Assembly (NCBI GenBank): GCA_003553485.1
Contig: PWEJ01000112.1
Span: forward strand, 1-64,000
DNA: 64,000 nucleotides
Origin: Halanaerobiaceae bacterium
GTDB taxonomy: Bacteria > Bacillota > Halanaerobiia > Halanaerobiales > Halarsenatibacteraceae
Reading direction: 5' to 3'
Under the pieces are notes generated by a model. It saw only the letters and a list, made by a program, of their open reading frames with translations, ran no database searches and was not told where the DNA came from. A program made the position numbers and the translations under genes. This document shows positions 26,349 through 36,229 of the stretch, in pieces. Numbering within the stretch: position 1 is the stretch's first letter; each line of letters opens with the position of its first letter.

Positions 26349-27785
26349 TTAGTCATTTTTGACCAACTTAAGTTGTAATACTTTTTCAGTTTTTTCGGTG
26401 ACCTTAACCCGTTCATCTATTCTTTCACCAGCTAACCAAAGAATTTTTCCATCCTTATCAACTAACACCGGCAATCTATCTCGTTGATCCAGAGGGATTT
26501 TATTATTTATCAAATAATCTTTAACCTTCTGGCTTCCCCCTAAACCTAAAGGATAAAAATAATCCCCCTCTTCTCGGTTCCGGACAAATACTGGAAAGGC
26601 AATTTCAGCATAATCTAATAAAGCAGTATTTCTTTTAAAGGCCAGAGTCTTCCAGTTAGAGGGTAGTTTTCTAATCTGAGCTGAGATAAACTGTGAGTCA
26701 AAAAGCTTAACCTTGCTTCCCGGCACGATTTTTTTGCAATAATTGGTTCTTTCAGCCTGGAGAGCCTGCCAGATACTGTCCCGAAAAGATATTTGGCCAT
26801 ACTCTACTCTTACTAATAAATTTTTAGGGAAATGATAATCCCGGGCTGGCCTATTTTTTCCCTCTTGAGCTGCCTGAGAGATTATGGCAACAATTTCATC
26901 GTAATGTTTTTGGTAAAAGCCCTGCTTTGATGATAATAACTGCTTGATTATAAATCTAATTAATCTTTTCTGCAAGACCGGGTCTAAAGAAGCAATATCC
27001 TTACAATTAAAGTCCAAACGATGTTCCTCTGCCCTTTGTATTAAATTATGATATAAGTTTTTGCTGATTTTAACCATGAATTGATTTTCACCGGTAATAA
27101 TTTCAGCAGTAGAAGCAAGGCTACTTATAATTTCTGGATTAAAATGGGTCTCCAGATAGGGAAGCAATTCATTACGAATGCGGTTTCTGGAATATTTTAA
27201 AGACTTATTGCTTTTATCTCTTCTGGGTTCTAAATTCCTCTCCTGGCAGTAATATTCAATAGTTGAGCGCTTAAATTTTAATAAAGGCCTAATTATTTTT
27301 AACTCCCGATAATAACTAGTCGGTTTTATTCCCTGTAACCCCTCAATACCACTGCCGCGAAAAAGATTAAAAAGCAAAGTCTCTATGCGGTCATTTAGTT
27401 GATGACCCAGAGCTAAAATTGGCAGTTCAAGTTCACGGGAATATTTATAATAAAAAGCCCGGCGAATTCTGCGGGCCAATTCCTCTGTCCCCGCCTGAGT
27501 TTTCTCAGCTATTTCAGGCAAATTAATCTCTTCAATTATACAGGTTACATCTCTTTCCTGACAGAAGGCCTGAACAAACTTTGCTTCCTCTGAAGAAGCT
27601 TGCCTTATACCATGATCAAGATGAAAAACAGTTAATTCAAACTCTTTTTCTTCACTATAACGATAAAAAAGATCCAGTAACGCTAATGAATCAGGCCCAC
27701 CTGAAACTCCTAATAAAATACCACTGCTGGAGGAAAAAAAATTTTGTTCCTGACAGTAGGATTTAAATTCATTAAATAAATTCAC
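26349..27785 (-). CDS. tilS: tRNA(Ile)-lysidine synthetase
   Basis: A 478-residue N-type ATP pyrophosphatase. SGGPDS at 28-33 is the ATP loop. The C-terminal domains (LDYAEIAFPVFVRNREEGDYFYP..., VKDYLINNKIP) are those of the long, Bacillus-like TilS. It converts C34 of tRNA-Ile(CAU) to lysidine so that AUA is read as Ile. The start is GTG with GGGAGAG upstream. The one tRNA with CAU and a T-T-C-A-T-A-C loop in this window looks like elongator Met rather than its substrate. Confidence 0.93.
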   Translation of the reverse strand: MNLFNEFKSYCQEQNFFSSSSGILLGVSGGPDSLALLDLFYRYSEEKEFELTVFHLDHGIRQASSEEAKFVQAFCQERDVTCIIEEINLPEIAEKTQAGTEELARRIRRAFYYKYSRELELPILALGHQLNDRIETLLFNLFRGSGIEGLQGIKPTSYYRELKIIRPLLKFKRSTIEYYCQERNLEPRRDKSNKSLKYSRNRIRNELLPYLETHFNPEIISSLASTAEIITGENQFMVKISKNLYHNLIQRAEEHRLDFNCKDIASLDPVLQKRLIRFIIKQLLSSKQGFYQKHYDEIVAIISQAAQEGKNRPARDYHFPKNLLVRVEYGQISFRDSIWQALQAERTNYCKKIVPGSKVKLFDSQFISAQIRKLPSNWKTLAFKRNTALLDYAEIAFPVFVRNREEGDYFYPLGLGGSQKVKDYLINNKIPLDQRDRLPVLVDKDGKILWLAGERIDERVKVTEKTEKVLQLKLVKND

Positions 27786-27941
27786 AAAATTTCTCTCCCT
27801 GGATTAAAATAAATAAACTACTGATATTCTTTTATCATTGTTACTGATAAAATTCTAGATTTCATCTGATTCTCCTGCCTTAAGAGCTGTTATTTATTCG
27901 ATAATTGTTAAATCCCTATTAAAGGAGGAATTTATTATCCA

Positions 27942-28889
27942 TTATTTGTTTATTTGTTCTTGCAGAAGCCCATAAAGAATATCCTGGTCACTGACAGTTA
28001 TCTTACTCACAGCAAAATTTTCCATTAAAGCAGCTAAAATAGCTGCTCCTGCCGGTATAATATCAGCTCTTTTTTCTGGCAGGCCAGGAGTTTCCCTGCG
28101 AGCTATAATATCCCGCTTAGCTATTCTTTCTATTTGTTTATTGACCTCCGTTAAGCTAAGCTGAGTTCCTTCTATTAGTTCTCTTTTATAAGTCGTCATT
28201 TTATTTTTAATAGCAGCTAAAGTCGTAATAGTACCCCCCACTCCAATAACAGCTGATAAATCAAAGTCAAGCCCGGCTGCCTGGTGGATTGTTTCTTCTT
28301 TTATGGCTTTAATCTCCTCTGGAGATATCTCTCTATTGGGATTAGCAATAAATCTTTCAGTTAAGCGGACTGCTCCTACCTGCAAGCTATGGAGTTGAAT
28401 TTCATCTTTTTCTCTGATGATAATTTCCGTACTCCCCCCGCCAATATCAATAACCGCTCCCGGAGTAGTCTTTCTACCTATATTAGCCCCTAAATAGGCT
28501 AAGCGGGCTTCTTCTCTGCCCGAAATAATTTCTAAATTCAAATTCGTTTTTTGTTTAATTTTATCTCTGAGTAAATTATCATTTTCAACATCTCTTAAAG
28601 CGCTGGTCCCCACCATCCGATAACTATTTACCTGATATTCTATCATTTTATTCTTAAAGTATTTAATAGCGGCTATAGTTTTCTTAATAGAACTTTCTTC
28701 TAACATCTTGTTTTTTTCTAATCCCCTGGCCAATCTGGTGGTTTTAAGATCATAAAAAATTGGTTCAATGCTAATCTGTTGCTGAGACTCCCTCTCTATT
28801 GGCTCCCTGCTTTTTATTACTTTGATCTCAGCTATTAATAATCTGCAGGAATTGCTGCCAATATCTATTGCTGCTGATAATTTATTGAT
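27942..28889 (-). CDS. Ppx/GppA family phosphatase with a non-canonical start codon
   Basis: The exopolyphosphatase/ppGppase fold is complete: AAIDIGSNS phosphate-1 motif near the N terminus, GTSALRD, ISGREEARLAYLG, VIDIGGGSTE, VGVGGTITTLAAI and a C-terminal LYGLLQEQ. The frame upstream of DIGSNS contains no ATG, GTG or TTG before an in-frame stop near 28947. A strong GGGGAGGAG (28905-28897) lies just before ATA (28892) and ATC (28889), so one of these near-cognate codons is the likely start; the coordinate given uses ATC. A TTG at 28733 would remove the active site. It overlaps the DUF501 stop and is probably translationally coupled to it. The substrate (polyphosphate or pppGpp) is not resolved. 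Confidence 0.8.
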   Translation of the reverse strand: MNKLSAAIDIGSNSCRLLIAEIKVIKSREPIERESQQQISIEPIFYDLKTTRLARGLEKNKMLEESSIKKTIAAIKYFKNKMIEYQVNSYRMVGTSALRDVENDNLLRDKIKQKTNLNLEIISGREEARLAYLGANIGRKTTPGAVIDIGGGSTEIIIREKDEIQLHSLQVGAVRLTERFIANPNREISPEEIKAIKEETIHQAAGLDFDLSAVIGVGGTITTLAAIKNKMTTYKRELIEGTQLSLTEVNKQIERIAKRDIIARRETPGLPEKRADIIPAGAAILAALMENFAVSKITVSDQDILYGLLQEQINK

Positions 28890-29451
28890 TATTATTCTCC
28901 TCCCCGGATAAATACTTTTGACACAGATTACAATCTTGCGATATTATCAATCTCTTACTAACCTCAGCACCTACAGGGTTATCATAATCAGCATAGTAAT
29001 GGGCAAAATGAGTGTGCAAACACTTTAAACCAGCTTTATCTTTTATGCCCCCTACGCCAGAATACAGAAGAGTTTTTAGTAAATTTGCTGAAATTTCCCG
29101 GGCCTTACTTTTATCTTCTTTAGATAATAATTGTCGTCGCAGAGCTGCATATTCTTTATGGGATTGCTGTAGTTTTTTCGCAAACTTCAAGTCTTGTTGA
29201 TATTTATCTGTTAACTCCTTCAATAAGCCCTGATCTTCCAAGCGACCTATCTCTTTTCGCATTCTAGGACAGGATAACCAAAAAATAGTTGGCGATATCA
29301 ATTCCCCGGTGAAGGGTTTTAGCAATAGGAGCTGCGGGAAACCTGCCGGGCATTTTTTTATAACTTTAAAAACATTGGTTAAAGCGGAATCAAGCTGGGC
29401 AGCTATTATTGTTTTTTCCCTCTGACCGGGATAGGGAAGCTCTTTATTCAT
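28882..29451 (-). CDS. DUF501 family protein
   Basis: A 189-residue protein. PTIFWLSCPRMRKEIGRLED and LKCLHTHFAHYYADYDNPVGAEV are the hallmark blocks of DUF501, with conserved cysteine and histidine residues that suggest a metal site; a late DCNLCQKYL adds two cysteines. The function is unknown, but the gene commonly adjoins Ppx/GppA genes, as here. I chose the ATG at 29451 because GAGGG lies eight bases before it; a TTG five codons upstream has no such site. Confidence 0.8.
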   Translation of the reverse strand: MNKELPYPGQREKTIIAAQLDSALTNVFKVIKKCPAGFPQLLLLKPFTGELISPTIFWLSCPRMRKEIGRLEDQGLLKELTDKYQQDLKFAKKLQQSHKEYAALRRQLLSKEDKSKAREISANLLKTLLYSGVGGIKDKAGLKCLHTHFAHYYADYDNPVGAEVSKRLIISQDCNLCQKYLSGEENNNQ

Positions 29452-29500
29452 TAATTTATCCCTCAATTCTCTTAAACTTCAAAAAAGATCATAAATTAAA

Positions 29501-29524
29501 AACACCCCCAAAGCCGGGGATGTT
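29501..29524 (-). terminator. Terminator after the S1-domain gene
   Basis: On the minus strand AACATCCCC pairs with GGGGGTGTT, followed by TTTAATTTA. It separates the S1 protein gene from DUF501-ppx. Confidence 0.7.
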
Positions 29525-29596
29525 TTCTAGTTTAATTTAATAATACAAAAAGTTTCATATATTTCGCTATTTATTTAAAAAGGCGGATCTTAAAAA

Positions 29597-29965
29597 TTAT
29601 CCCCGCCCATTACCACCGCGCTTAGCTTCTCTATTTTTTAGATCCTGCTGACGCTCACTGCTTTGTTTAAGAAAATCATCCATCTTATCTTCAAAAGAGC
29701 GTTTAGGGGCATGATCAATACGATCAGAAGGATCCTCCAACTGCTTGATTGAAAGCCCAATCTTTCCATCGTCATCAATGTTGATTACTTTGACTTTTAC
29801 TGTTTCATCTTCCTTTAAATAGTTGCTGATATCCTTCACATAGGTATTAGCAACCTCAGAAATATGAACCAGACCGGTGTCGCCAGTGGGAAGTTCAACA
29901 AAAGCACCAAAATTAGTTATCCCCGTCACTTTACCTTCTACTGTTTCTCCTACCTCAATGGACAT
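29597..29965 (-). CDS. S1 RNA-binding domain protein (YabR/GSP13-like)
   Basis: A 122-residue protein. Residues 1-75 are a single S1 OB-fold (VGETVEGKVTGITNFGAFVEL, GLVHISEV, VKVKVINIDDDGKIGLSI); the rest is a charged, basic tail ending in KRGGNGRG. Relatives associate with ribosomes or RNA. In Firmicutes this gene often lies between divIC and ppx/tilS; here the FtsB/DivIC-like gene has moved to 40.2 kb. The ribosome site is GGAGGA. Confidence 0.88.
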   Translation of the reverse strand: MSIEVGETVEGKVTGITNFGAFVELPTGDTGLVHISEVANTYVKDISNYLKEDETVKVKVINIDDDGKIGLSIKQLEDPSDRIDHAPKRSFEDKMDDFLKQSSERQQDLKNREAKRGGNGRG

Positions 29966-30072
29966 ACGTTAAATATCCTCCTTAATAATTATATTAATAT
30001 AATTATAACCTAACTCAATGGCTCTGTCAAATAAAAACATTTTTTACTAACCCCCATTATGCGGCTTTATAA

Positions 30073-33000
30073 TTATCTGCTGATTAAACCTTTAATGCTT
30101 TCTGCCAGGCCATCTAAGAGAGAATATACCACTGGCAAAAATACCAGGGTTAAAAATGTTGAGCTGAGAAGGCCTCCAACTACCACTACCGCCATTGGAG
30201 CCTGTACCTCAGCCCCTTCTCCCAGGCCCATAGCCATCGGTAACATGGCTAGCATGGTGGTCAGAGCCGTCATAGCAATGGGTCTAAGTCTGACCATCCC
30301 GGCATTAATCAGGGCTTCTCTTTTTTCCTGACCATTATTTCTTAAAATATTAACGTAGTCCACAAAGACAATGGCGTTATTTACCACAATCCCCACCAGC
30401 ATTATCGCTCCAATGAAAGCTATAACACTCAATCTATGTCCGGTTATAAAAAGTCCACCTATGGCACCAATTACTGCCAGGGGTACGGAAAACATAATGG
30501 CAAAGGGATGGATTAAAGATTCAAATTGGGCAGCCATTATCATATATATCAATACCACTGCTAAAATGAAGGCATAACTTAGGTCAGCAAAGGCTTCCTC
30601 CATTTCTTCAGCCTCTCCAGTAATATTAACCAGATAACCCTCGGGAATATTGAAACCAGAGAGTTTAGCCTCAATATCTTCAGCCACAGCCCCTAAATCA
30701 CGACCGTCTAAATCCGAGCTAACTGTACCCGTTCGCTGCTGGTTTTCACGATTGATCTGTACCGGACCAGCAACAATCTCAATTTCAGCCACTTCCTGTA
30801 ATTCAATCAGACCAGCTTCTGGAGTTGCTATCCTCAATCTTTCTAAGTCAGTAATATTTTCCCGGCCAGTCTCTGCCAGGCGAACCCTGATGTCATACTC
30901 ATTTCCTTCAGATCTATACAGACTGGCCACCGTTCCATCAAGGCCCGTATTTACAGTATTGGCAATAGCCGCTGTAGGAATTCCTAATTGAGAACTTTTA
31001 TCCTGATCAACTCTAACCACAACTTCAGGCCGACTTTCTTCAAAACTGGTTTCAACATTCATAGTGCCAGATACTCCTGCAACTAAATCAGCCAGTTGCT
31101 CTGATAATTCTTCCAGAACAGCTAGCTCAGGACCCTGAATTCTTACTTCTACAGGAGAGCCTCCAGCTATTCCCCCAAAATCTGCTGCCATATCAATAAC
31201 TGAAATATCGGCCCGGGGGATTCCAGAGGTTTGCTGTTGTATCTCCCTGATAATATCAATGGTTGTCCTGTCTCTATCAGTGCTGGAGATTAAACTCACC
31301 TCTACATTGGCCTGATTTGAACTACCTCCAAGACCTAGCAGAGCAGCCTGTCCCGCTGCTCCCACTGTTGAGTAAACTGTTTCCACCTCGGGAATTTCAG
31401 CGACTTTTTCTTCAACATCGAGAGCAATTTTATTTGTTTCAGAGAGCCTTGTGCCAACCGGGAGTTCAATCTCAACAATTATCTCTCCTTCATCCATGGG
31501 AGGTATAAACTCAGCCCCAATAAAGGGAACTAAAAAAAGACTGAGACTAAAAAATATTACCACAATAAATACCACTAGAAATCTATGATTTAAAGCAGCT
31601 CCAATCAGGGAGCCGTATAAATTCTTGATTTTAACTCCTGTTGTGGCCAGTAGATTAATTTTATCTTTTTCAGCAAGGACACCATTTAATAATTTAGAGG
31701 CCAGCATTGGAATAAGAGAAAGGGCCACCAGCAGAGAAGCAAATAGGGCAAAGGCAACAGTCATAGCTAGTTCACTAAATAATTCAGAGGCTATACCCTC
31801 AATATAAACTATTGGTAAAAAAACAGCAGCTGTTGTCAGGGTCGAAGCAATAATGGCTGAAGCTACTTCACCACTACCTTCAGTGGCAGCCAGCATTGCC
31901 CCTGAGCCTTCCTGGCGCATTCTATAAATATTTTCAATTACAACAATGGCATTATCAACTAACATCCCTATCCCTAAGGCTATTCCACCTAAAGTCATCA
32001 AATTAAAGGTTAAATCTGCAAAATACATCAGAACAAAAGTTGCTACCACCGATATGGGAATAGCCAGGCCTATTATTATGGTCGTCTTTATATTTCTAAG
32101 AAATACATATAAAACCAGAATAGCCATTAAGGCTCCTAAAGCAGCATTAAGACCTAAGTCGCCTATGGCTTCAATGATAAAGTCAGCTTCATCATAGACA
32201 TAGGATATATTCATATCATCACTGAGGTTGGCCTGAATTTCCTCTATTTCCTCTCTGATGCGCTGAGAGACGATAACAGTATTAGCTCCACTTTCACGCT
32301 GTATCGATAATCCGATTCCTTCAACCCCATTTATTCTGGTATATTGGCTTGTATCAGATTCTCCATCGACCACTTCAGCTACTTCTGATAATTCTAAGCC
32401 AACTTCATTTAACTTCAGGGAGTTAATCTCAGCTACCGAGTCAAACTCACCGGTAGTCCTGGTTAGCATTTCTATCTGGCCATCTCTCACACTACCGCCG
32501 GGCATTCTGATGTTCTCCCCCTGCAGAGTTTCAACTAAATTTGACAGGGTCAAGCCATAACTATTTAATTTATCCTGGTCAACATTAACCTGAATTTCCC
32601 TGGTTAAACCACCTACCACATCAACAGTAGCTACTCCTTCCAGCCTTTCCAGCCGGGGAACTATCATGTCCTCAACCCATTCAGTCAGGGCCAGAATACC
32701 CAGATCACCTGACACACCCAGGGTTACCATGGGTAACATTTCTGGATCAAAGCCGACTACAATAGGGTCTGAGGCATCATCTGGCAGCAGGCCCCGCACC
32801 AGATCAATCTGCTCTCTAACATCAAGCATGGCGAAATCCATATCAGTTCCAAAGGAAAACTCGGCCATCACCATTGATTGATCTGAACTGGAGACTGAGG
32901 AAATTCCTTCTAAGCCATCGACGGTGCCTATTACATCTTCAATCGGCCTTGTTACCATGCTTTCAATCTCTTCTGGAGCTGCCCCTTCATAATCAGTTAA

Positions 33001-33147
33001 AACTGCCACAATAGGAAACTCTAAATCAGGAAGCAGATCCAAACCCAGATCTCCAAAACTAATAAAACCCAGGAAGATAATAATCAAGATGGCCATTATG
33101 GTGAAGATTGGTCTCTTCACCGTGAATTTAGAAAGATTCATACTCAA
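30073..33147 (-). CDS. RND-family efflux pump inner-membrane transporter (HAE1/AcrB type)
   Basis: A 1,024-residue protein with the RND layout: TM1 near 14-30, a large periplasmic loop, TM2-6 about 330-550, a second loop, and TM8-12 at the end. ALGIGMLVDNAIVVIENIYR carries the proton-relay aspartate in TM4. The two large loops with Pn/Pc subdomains mark the drug/hydrophobe (HAE) class rather than a SecDF-type. It overlaps the adaptor gene by 20 bases. With the adaptor and TolC it would span both membranes and export drugs, detergents or lipids. Confidence 0.92.
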   Translation of the reverse strand: MSMNLSKFTVKRPIFTIMAILIIIFLGFISFGDLGLDLLPDLEFPIVAVLTDYEGAAPEEIESMVTRPIEDVIGTVDGLEGISSVSSSDQSMVMAEFSFGTDMDFAMLDVREQIDLVRGLLPDDASDPIVVGFDPEMLPMVTLGVSGDLGILALTEWVEDMIVPRLERLEGVATVDVVGGLTREIQVNVDQDKLNSYGLTLSNLVETLQGENIRMPGGSVRDGQIEMLTRTTGEFDSVAEINSLKLNEVGLELSEVAEVVDGESDTSQYTRINGVEGIGLSIQRESGANTVIVSQRIREEIEEIQANLSDDMNISYVYDEADFIIEAIGDLGLNAALGALMAILVLYVFLRNIKTTIIIGLAIPISVVATFVLMYFADLTFNLMTLGGIALGIGMLVDNAIVVIENIYRMRQEGSGAMLAATEGSGEVASAIIASTLTTAAVFLPIVYIEGIASELFSELAMTVAFALFASLLVALSLIPMLASKLLNGVLAEKDKINLLATTGVKIKNLYGSLIGAALNHRFLVVFIVVIFFSLSLFLVPFIGAEFIPPMDEGEIIVEIELPVGTRLSETNKIALDVEEKVAEIPEVETVYSTVGAAGQAALLGLGGSSNQANVEVSLISSTDRDRTTIDIIREIQQQTSGIPRADISVIDMAADFGGIAGGSPVEVRIQGPELAVLEELSEQLADLVAGVSGTMNVETSFEESRPEVVVRVDQDKSSQLGIPTAAIANTVNTGLDGTVASLYRSEGNEYDIRVRLAETGRENITDLERLRIATPEAGLIELQEVAEIEIVAGPVQINRENQQRTGTVSSDLDGRDLGAVAEDIEAKLSGFNIPEGYLVNITGEAEEMEEAFADLSYAFILAVVLIYMIMAAQFESLIHPFAIMFSVPLAVIGAIGGLFITGHRLSVIAFIGAIMLVGIVVNNAIVFVDYVNILRNNGQEKREALINAGMVRLRPIAMTALTTMLAMLPMAMGLGEGAEVQAPMAVVVVGGLLSSTFLTLVFLPVVYSLLDGLAESIKGLISR

Positions 33148-34765
33148 CCACCTCTAGCGACTGGCCATCCTCTAACCTCGCCTGGTCATAAAGCACAACC
33201 TTTTCTCCCCTACTTAAACCAGAGGTGATTTCCAATAGATCATCGGTTTCCAGGCCAAGCTTAACGGGCTGCAGGCTGGCTTTATCATCTTCAATTACAA
33301 AGACCTGGCCTTTATCATTTTCCCGGGCAAAGACTCCGTCCCGGGGGATAACTAAAGCATCAGCTACCTCTTCAGTAACAAACTCCACTTTTCCTCGCAT
33401 GCCGGCTCTAATTTTACCTTCCAGATTGGGCACTGTAACCTCCACTGGAAAACCTCCCTGCTCTCCGGCCATGGGAGGTATAAAACTAATCCTGCCGGTA
33501 AAATCATCCTCTGGAAGGCCATTTACATTAACCTCAGCACTTTCACCGGTCTCCAATAGGCCTACATACTGAGCATTAACATTAGCGGTGGCCACAACTT
33601 CAGCCAGATTAATTATAAAGAACAACGGATTTCCTGGAGCCACCAATTCCCCGGCCTCCATCTCAATTTGAGCTATAGTGCCTTCAGCCGGTGCTATTAT
33701 TTCCACATCATCATATACAGTCCTTGCCATATCCAAACCAATCCTGGCCTGCTCCACCTGGGCCTGAGCAGCTTTTAAATCTTCTTCGGTTGGACCTCTT
33801 TCCACTTCAGCCAGCATAGCTTCTGCCCCTTCCAGGGCAGCCATTGCTGCCTTATACTGGGTATTGGTCTGACTTAACATTCTTTCCTCTTCAACTCTAA
33901 AATCATAGAGGTCGACAGTCATATCACGGAAAGATTTAGCACCGTCAACAGCAATTTCTGCCTGACGCAGCCCGGTTTTAGCCATTTCCAATTGAGTCTC
34001 TGCCTGCTCTCGACCGGTTTTTATCTCCTGATACTGCTGCTCACTGATAGCTCCCGCGGCAAAAAGACTGGCCATTCTCTGATAATTATCCTCAGCTTCC
34101 TGATAGGCTAACTCAGCCTGCTCCACTTCTTTTTCAGTTAGCTCAAGCTGAATTTTAGCCTGCTCCAGCTCATTTTTCACCTGCTCTAACTCCATATCAT
34201 CGGGTGTTCTCTCATCATATATATCTTCTGCAAAACCAACTTCATCTCTGGCCCCAGCAACAGAAATCCTGGCCTCCTCAACCTGAGCAGCAACCTGTGC
34301 CAATTCCTCGTCGGTTGCCCCGCCCTCTAACCGGGCAAACTCTGCCTCTGCAGCTTTTAACTGAGCCCGGGCCTGTTCCAATTCAAAGTGGTACATTTCA
34401 GCATCTATTTTAGCCAGAAGTTGACCTTTTTTAACCTGGTCACCAACTTCAACTTCTAAAGTCTCCAGCTCCCCCTCCAGACGAGGCATAACAGCATATT
34501 CACTCCCTGGCTGCATAACAGCATTGAAACTATTTTTTTGCTGAAGAGCTCTTTTATCCACCTCTGCAGCTATTACTCTAAGGCCATTATTTTCTTCAAC
34601 AATCTGGCTCTCAGCTTTAACTTCCTGTTCACCTATTAAATCACTATATTGATCTACAGAATTATTGGTTAAATATAATCCACCAGCTAAACTTAAAGCT
34701 ACTACAATAAAAATCAATAAAACTTTTTTGCTCTGTTTTTTGATTTTAAATATAAAACTTCCCAT
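33128..34765 (-). CDS. RND efflux periplasmic adaptor (HlyD/MFP)
   Basis: A 545-residue membrane fusion protein. It has an N-terminal anchor (about 13-32), a lipoyl half-motif VGDQVKKGQLLAKID, an unusually long alpha-helical hairpin rich in E, Q and A (about 125-360), the second lipoyl half and a beta-barrel (GNPLFFIINLAEV..., IRAGMRGKVEFV) and a C-terminal membrane-proximal domain. The long hairpin suits direct contact with a TolC channel. It follows the tolC gene by three bases. Confidence 0.9.
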   Translation of the reverse strand: MGSFIFKIKKQSKKVLLIFIVVALSLAGGLYLTNNSVDQYSDLIGEQEVKAESQIVEENNGLRVIAAEVDKRALQQKNSFNAVMQPGSEYAVMPRLEGELETLEVEVGDQVKKGQLLAKIDAEMYHFELEQARAQLKAAEAEFARLEGGATDEELAQVAAQVEEARISVAGARDEVGFAEDIYDERTPDDMELEQVKNELEQAKIQLELTEKEVEQAELAYQEAEDNYQRMASLFAAGAISEQQYQEIKTGREQAETQLEMAKTGLRQAEIAVDGAKSFRDMTVDLYDFRVEEERMLSQTNTQYKAAMAALEGAEAMLAEVERGPTEEDLKAAQAQVEQARIGLDMARTVYDDVEIIAPAEGTIAQIEMEAGELVAPGNPLFFIINLAEVVATANVNAQYVGLLETGESAEVNVNGLPEDDFTGRISFIPPMAGEQGGFPVEVTVPNLEGKIRAGMRGKVEFVTEEVADALVIPRDGVFARENDKGQVFVIEDDKASLQPVKLGLETDDLLEITSGLSRGEKVVLYDQARLEDGQSLEVVEYESF

Positions 34766-34768
34766 TAA

Positions 34769-36229
34769 TTACTGGACCTCCTCAACTAATTTATCGGCTT
34801 CTCCTAAGACTAAATAAAGGTCGGCTAAAGCTTCCACTTTACTATTTCTGGCCTCTTTTGCTGTCAGCCTGGCCTGACTATAACCGGAGTGGGCGTCTAA
34901 CACCTCGGTGCTGGTGCCAACACCTTCAGAATACCTTAATTCAGCTAAATTCAGCTGTTTCTTAGCCTGCAAAATCATTTCTTCTCTGAGTTCTTCCTGA
35001 CTTTTAGCATCATATAAAGCATTTAAAGCTCTATTAGCTTCTATATATAATCCATCCTCAGCTTCCTGCCTGTTATACTCCAATTCCTTTATTTCAGCTT
35101 CAGACTGTTTGATCTCAGCCTGCCGCTGCCCTCCAGTAAAAATATCAAAGTTGACATTAACTCCTAAGCTCCAGGAACTATCAGAAAAACCAAAACCTTC
35201 ATCTTCCCAGCTATAATTAGCCATCATTGTGATTGTGGGAAATCTTTCAGCTTCAGCCATTGTTAAACTGGATTCCGCTACTTCCTGCTGATAGGATAAA
35301 GCTTCTAGTTGAGGATTATCAGCTACATCTATAAGTTCACTGTCTTCAGCCTTTGACAATACTTCTTTTTCCAGACTGGCAAAACTCTGGTCTTCCCCCT
35401 TAGAGAGACTTATATCACTTTCCCGCGAAATTCCCAGCAGGCTTCTAAAGCCTTCCCGGGCTAAATTTAGATTACTTCTAGCCTCAATTATCTCCTGTTC
35501 AGCTTCAGATAAAGCAATTTTAGCCTCATGGCGGTCTAACTCAGTAATCATTCCCGCCTCAAGATTGGCTTCGACAACTTCAAGATGACCCTTTAATTGT
35601 TCATTAATATCATATTGGAGGTTAAGGAGCTCCCGGGCCAGCAAAACATTATTGTAGTTAATAATGACTTCATGTATCAAATTCTGTCTATTGCTAATGT
35701 AATCTGCTTCTGCGGCCTGATAACCGGCTTCAGCCTGAGCTATGCCACTACTTATTCTACCAAAGGTATAGAGGGGCTGTTGCAGGGATAGTTCCGTCTG
35801 CATTACGCTATCCGGTTGTTCAAAGCCTTCTCCCAGCATAGAAAAAATATCATTAGAAAAGTCAGCCAGATCCTCAGCCCATTCTTCCGGGATATCGGCA
35901 AAATAATCTTCCATGGTACTGGCTTCCAGTTCAAAATCAAATTGGTCCATGTCTCCGCCCAATCTCAAATAGTTGCTGGAGATAGAGAGACTGGGATATT
36001 TAGCTGATTCTGCTATTCTAACCGTGCTTTCTATACTCTTAAGACTCTGGCCGGTGGCCAGTAGACTTCTGTTATTCTCCAGGGCTATTGCCAGACTATC
36101 AGCTAATGTTAAGTCGGTAAAATTCTCAGCTCCTAAAGTTGAGGGGCTTAAAACTATAGAACCTATAAAAAGCAAAAATAGAAAAATTGATATTATGGTT
36201 AAATCAAAAAATTTATCTCTCTTCACCAT
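34769..36229 (-). CDS. TolC family outer-membrane efflux protein
   Basis: A 486-residue protein with an N-terminal signal region (about 10-33) and the duplicated OEP repeat: LTLADSLAIALENN and SLQQPLYTFGRISSG in the first half, NPQLEALSYQ and VNFDIFTGGQRQAEI in the second, each with a long coiled-coil helix pair. It forms the outer-membrane exit duct. Its presence in an otherwise Firmicute-like genome indicates an outer membrane. It overlaps the tetR end by 17 bases and leads the pump genes. Confidence 0.92.
   Translation of the reverse strand: MVKRDKFFDLTIISIFLFLLFIGSIVLSPSTLGAENFTDLTLADSLAIALENNRSLLATGQSLKSIESTVRIAESAKYPSLSISSNYLRLGGDMDQFDFELEASTMEDYFADIPEEWAEDLADFSNDIFSMLGEGFEQPDSVMQTELSLQQPLYTFGRISSGIAQAEAGYQAAEADYISNRQNLIHEVIINYNNVLLARELLNLQYDINEQLKGHLEVVEANLEAGMITELDRHEAKIALSEAEQEIIEARSNLNLAREGFRSLLGISRESDISLSKGEDQSFASLEKEVLSKAEDSELIDVADNPQLEALSYQQEVAESSLTMAEAERFPTITMMANYSWEDEGFGFSDSSWSLGVNVNFDIFTGGQRQAEIKQSEAEIKELEYNRQEAEDGLYIEANRALNALYDAKSQEELREEMILQAKKQLNLAELRYSEGVGTSTEVLDAHSGYSQARLTAKEARNSKVEALADLYLVLGEADKLVEEVQ

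Noticed and set aside
27942-28733. Ppx/GppA protein starting at the TTG at 28733
   Set aside because: This start would delete the DIGSNS phosphate-binding motif, which is present in the same frame upstream.
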